Source: Antedon mediterranea (taxonomy: Eukaryota; Echinodermata; Crinoidea; Comatulida; Antedonidae). Taken from it: a stretch of 64,000 nt of DNA. The stretch lies in the NCBI RefSeq assembly GCF_964355755.1, contig NC_092674.1:23276001-23340000 (forward strand), given 5' to 3'. The notes beneath the pieces were generated by a model that worked only from the letters and a program-made list of their open reading frames with translations, was not told the origin of the DNA and searched no databases. Of this stretch, positions 28,801-34,800 are shown one piece after another (positions within the stretch are counted from its first letter, which is position 1; each line of letters begins with the position of its first letter). Both the position numbers and the translations under genes were made by a program.

Positions 28801-31800
28801 TGCTGATTGGTGCTTCAGCAATTGAAGACAAACTACAACAGGTAAACAATGCATTATTTATGAAATCATGAATATTGAATCAAATATGTACTTGTTATTT
28901 GATTGGTTGACTACAAATCATGTGCCATCCAATAATTTACTAAATCCTCATTAGGTCCTGTTTTTTTATAAACATTCTGGTAAGTGTGTTTTACATTCTA
29001 AAACCAACCTGTTGTGTGCTATAACTGTCTATAAAGGCTCTACTTGACTGTCAACTTTTGAACGGCATCTGTTTTTAGCATGTATCCCTAGACTTCTTTA
29101 GTTTCATCTCTAGACTTTGTAAGATTCATCCCTGGTTAATAACTGGGTTAATGTCGGTTGTGTTAGTTTATGTTTTTATATACTGCAGGGTGTTCCAGAA
29201 ACAATTTCAACATTGATGTTAGCCGACATACGTATTTGGGTTTTGACTGGAGACAAACAGGAAACCGCTATCAATATTGGTAATATAAGCAAAATAATTT
29301 CACTTAAAACAAAGTTAAAATTATATTTTACTAAGTAAGTTTAATAAATCTAGTTTTGTTAATGTTGTTTTTTTTTTTAGGTTACGCAAGTCGTCTTATC
29401 ACCCAAGAAATGCAGCTTCTAATTCTGAACGAAGACTCTTTAGACGAGACACGTGACAGACTGCGTATGTTGACAGAAGATTATATAGATCCATCAGGAG
29501 TGCAGAGTGAAGTCGCGCTTATTGTGGATGGAAAGGTAGGCTCCCGTCCATGCAGTTTCTGCTTGAGGCGAGAGATCAAGGAAGTAGACTACTATATAAT
29601 TCACTACATACTGTAAAAACAAGTTACATATGCCATTTTTGCGACATAAAACTTTTCGCAAATTTGAAAAATAAATTAAATACTGTAAAAAGATCACGTC
29701 AATCCATCGTGGGCACAACCATCCTGTTAAAATTCATGTACTCTGTAGTAAATACAGTATCGCATTTTAGTAAAATTAATAAGATTGTGTCAACCATTGT
29801 ATACATAACATTCTTCATGTTGCGTATTCAATACTTCCTGAAAATTATTCGCGGCATAAAACATTTGCAAATTTCATTCCATTTCACTCACAGAATTCAG
29901 AAGATTAATGTGCCTAAAAGTTTCTTGTTTCACTGTACTGCATATAAATATAATGAGGCTTTTGTGATTTTAAAAAAAGTAGCTGAATTGCCTGAAAGAT
30001 TTTAAACATGATTGAGGAAATTTTGGCTTATATTGTAAATATTTACAATCAATTTCTATTTTTTATTTTCTATACAGACTCTGATATATGCCTTGGACTT
30101 TAGCCTTCGTAAAGATTTCCTTGAATTAGCAATCAGTTGTAAGTCTGTTATTTGTTGTCGTGTGTCACCCATGCAGAAATCCGAGCTTGTGGAGCTGGTC
30201 AAACACAACGTGAATGCGGTCACCCTGGCCATTGGGGATGGTGCTAATGATGTTAGCATGATTCAGGTTGGTGGAAACATCTTGTATACAAATATTGACA
30301 TGGTTGAAGGAAATTATAAAGGCTGGGGCACACTGAACCATAGTACACGCGAAACAGCACACGTCTAGTGTCAAATTGAACTGTAATTTTGACGCGACTG
30401 ATTTTAGTGTGAACATCAAATCAAATGTGACACGTGTAGGCATCAGTCCAATTTAAACACAGTAACTACAGAGCTCGCGCACATGAATTTGCTTGAATTG
30501 CTTATTTAGGAACTTTTTCAAGCTTTGTCCGATTTGATGTGTATTGTGTGACGCTTCTAGTGCAAATGTTTAGCGTGCCTTAACACTGATCTGTCAAGCT
30601 CGGTTTCCCCAAAATTTACAATTAAAATTTAAGTCTCTGTGAATTTTAATGTTTCAACTTTCATAGGCTGCTGATGTAGGTGTGGGTATTAGTGGTAATG
30701 AAGGCCTACAAGCGGCAAATTCATCTGACTATTCTATCGCTCAGTTCCGTTACCTCAAAAAGCTGATGTTGGTTCACGGTGTCTGGAGCTACAGTCGTAT
30801 ATCTAAGCTTATACTGTACTCATTCTACAAGAATATATGCCTGTATATCATGGAGGTTAGTTTAAATTATGAAGGTTTGTTTTTTTGTTATTTTAGGATA
30901 TTCTATCGATCATTTTTGTGTGTAAAGCACTTACAAACCTTGTAATATTAGGCGCTATATAAGACTACCATTATTATTATTACTATGGCTGTAAAAGTAG
31001 GTATCAATGTCAACTATGTATTATAATTTATTATTTTTCTATCGGCATGGTCAACTCTGCGTCTAGACCTTGAAAACGTGTAAAAATCCTATGGTTGTAA
31101 AAGTGGATATCAATGGCACGGTCAAATGTGCATTATTACTTTTAATTGCCAATAAAAACATATTTGTGTATGTTTTGATAATTAATTCTATATATTTCCT
31201 AATATATATTTAGATATTTTAACCTTGAAAAATAAAATGTTTTTTTTTTTAGTTTTGGTTTGCTATGATGAATGGTTGGTCAGGTCAAATTCTCTTTAAT
31301 CGTTGGTGCATTGCGTTCTACAATGTAATGTTCACGGTCATGCCGCCGTTCGCTATTGGTCTGTTTGATCGTAATATCAGCGCACAGAGTATGCAGCGTT
31401 TCCCACAGCTTTATAAACCTTCCCAGAATGCAGAGTACTTTAACACAAAGGTAACAATAAGCGAATAAAGTTTAAAATTTTCGATTTCAAAAACTTACTG
31501 TTTATACATCACAAATTAGCTCTATACAGTTTTTCTTCAGATGTTATGCTTTTAAACAGTGAGTCCCATTTCATTTTGGTTTTCTTTTAACAATGTCATC
31601 TTCCATCTTTCACAATTAAAGTTTTTATTTTCATACGCATCCAACAGAGAGTAACTCACCAATTGCAGATAGATATACTATTTAATAATTTAACGTGCTT
31701 ATAAACTAAAAAGTAAAGAGTGAAAGAGTCGTGAGTTATAACCCTGGCACTAGGTCAGGATTGAACCCCCGGCACTTGGGATTGGAAGGCAAGCACATTA

Positions 31801-34800
31801 ACCACCAAGCTATGAAATATGTTAGACTAAAATGTCCTTTTTAGAATTAATTCCCATTTTCTAGGTGTCTAGGGAGAATTTACTCTCAATTATTTTAATA
31901 CCAAGTGTATTATATATTAACTGTACTGTATATTATACTTTCAATTGTAATGATCTTTGGAGACCCACTTGATAGTTTGATTTTGTTCACTTTTGGGAAT
32001 CCTGTCTCTCTCTATTATTGGATATTTTTTGTTATAAATGAAATGAAAGTAAATGAAATGAAATGCCTCTATGCACGATGAAATAAATTTTTAGGAAAAA
32101 ACAAAATAACTAAATTAACACAATGAAGGAAATAGCTACAGTAAACAGACTTTCAATTGTTTTGAAAACATAATTTTTGCCTCTCTGAAATGCGATCTTG
32201 TTTTGTTATCAGGTATTTTGGATGTGGACAGTAAACTCTATTGTGCACTCTCTACTCATCTTCTGGATCAGTATTGGTGCCTTACATCAGGATGCAGCCT
32301 TCAAGGAAGGCTATACTGGGGACTATCTATTTGTTGGCAATATGGTATACACAGTAAGTAATACTAAACATTTGTCTATGGTAGCCAATTATATCAAGGC
32401 AATCTTAAACAACAGGACACTGAGCTTGCCTTGCCAAGATAGGAACTCGTAACAGTCCTTTGATCTTATGTCTAGCTGCTACAAATACCAACAGTACTGT
32501 CCTATGTAAATAAGCTCTGCGTCTGTTAAGGGGCATGAAACTTATTGTGTCGCAGCCACAGATAAACCATTTGATGTCTGGAATTCAGGATCCTGTTGTT
32601 AGATTTCCTTGGTTATACTCAGTATTAGCATCATGTGATTATATAATTATCAAAACCGAGTGCTGTAAAACATCCAGAGAAGTAAGTCTTTTCTGGATGA
32701 CAGCTTTTGATCTCTCTTTTTACACTGCTTGTAAATGTGAGAATTCAATGCAGTTATAACTGACAGGGTGTACATTTTTACTTGTATAGTATTGCATCAT
32801 TACTCGCACCCCATTCCCTACACCTTTTAGAGCAAGTTTACAAGTTTAATTTTGTGTGTGTGCGCACACATGATGTTAAAAATAGTATACAGAATATTAT
32901 ATACAATATGTTTTAGTTAACAAACTAGAACTGTATTTACAGTATGTTGTTGTTGTCGTCAGTTTGAAAGCTGGACTTGAAATGGATGCATGGAGCTGGG
33001 TAAGTATGCTAGGCTCTTATTACTTAAAGTCATTACATACTCAATGACATAGCGTTGTCCTACATCATATACTTACTCTAATATACAAGTGTACATTGCA
33101 AATTTAATTTAAAAGATTGTGGTCATTTAATTGCCATTATGTTTCCAAACTAGACACATACAATACAAGATCAAAGGATGTATTAAAATTGGATAGAATA
33201 TATAAAAAAACGTCTTTCCTATCATGGTGCTAGATTATGGAATACTCTAGAAAAACCAATGCAAAATGCCACAAATTTAAATACTTTAAAAAAATTATTG
33301 GTGTAATTTAGGCCTATTATTTATTTTGTACTCTTAGCATAATTGTAAGGTTTCTATATATTTTTGTTCTCTAATTTGTTTAATTTTTAAAATTTGTTAT
33401 TTTTAAATGTGTATTGTATTACTGTTAGTTGATCACGGCCTTGTAAAAGAACACCTTTATGGTGACACAAGCTTTTCCATGTTAAAATAAAGTATTTATT
33501 ATTATTATATTATATGGAAAGGTTGTAGGTTAATTACAAGAAAAAAGAATACCTTAGATTTGCAACTACGGACAAACTAACATTTATTAATCTCTCGACG
33601 TTGTTGACATTGTTTGGGGGCTTGTGGTGCAGTGTGTTGGACGTTAGACTACTGATCGTGTGTTCAAATCCAATGCTAGTCACATTGTATCCTTAGGCAA
33701 GATACTTTGCTTACGCTTATCTCCAACCCAGGTGTACAAATGGGTACCAGGTTGTTTCCATACGTGTCTAAAATTTACCAGGTTAATCAAATTTACAGCA
33801 CAACATTAGGCGCTTCATAAATACAAGATATTAATATTTACATACAGTATAAATTTACTTGTCATAATTATTCTTTTGCTAGATAATTATTTACTATGAT
33901 ACTGTTGGTACTATTTTTTTTGTAGCCTGTGCATTTCTCCTTGTGGCATGGTTTCCTGTCTTGGTTAGCATTTTTTGCAATTTACTCAGCGTGTTTCCCA
34001 GTCTTCCCATCAGCTGGTGACATGTCAGGAGAGGTACGTGCAACAAGTAAACAAATATTTTTTTTGGTTCTGTTAAGGGACTCACATTTTTACAGAATAA
34101 CATTTTACTAAAAAGAATATTATTTAAGTACACAGAAACCACCTACAAAATGTCACCTTAACCGTCTACACTGGCAAACTTTATAAGACAGAAAAATCAG
34201 ATGTGCTTACATATAGACATGATGATGTCGTATCACTTCCATATTTGGGCATATCACTACCATATTTGGGCACATCACACTTTTTTCGTCAATCTAGTTT
34301 GATAGTGTAGACAGAGCTTAATAGGGGTTGTCCAAAACATATTGCCTTCATTTGTTTCACATGAAATTTTCTCCCTTTCATAGAGTGTACTAAAGATATA
34401 ATAGGGATGTCCCATGAATTGGGGTCTTCTTTCAAAAAGAGGCAGTAAAACAGTATTTATTTATTTTTAACATTCATTGTTTTATTTCTAGTCTCACATG
34501 GTGTTTTCATGCGGGATCTTCTGGATGCTTCTTTTTCTTATGCCTGTTGCTGTTTTAATGCGAGACGTTGTCTGGAAAAGGTAAATTTATAGAAATTGCG
34601 TTTTATGTTAACTGTTAAAATTCATGAAATGAAAAGCTATAACAGCTCCAATGAAATGTTACGCACAGAAACAATGTAGTAAGCCGCTGCGTAGTCCTTA
34701 TAGATTGAATTCAGACATGTGCAATTTTGAAAAGACCATACCCAGTAGAGTAGGGATATTGTATACAAATATTGACCAGGGTGACTATGCTATACTACCT

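Noticed and set aside
29550-30005. 151-residue ORF overlapping the end of ATP8A exon 22
   Set aside because: It reads through the exon 22 donor in another frame; AT-rich composition with no domain. Chance ORF.
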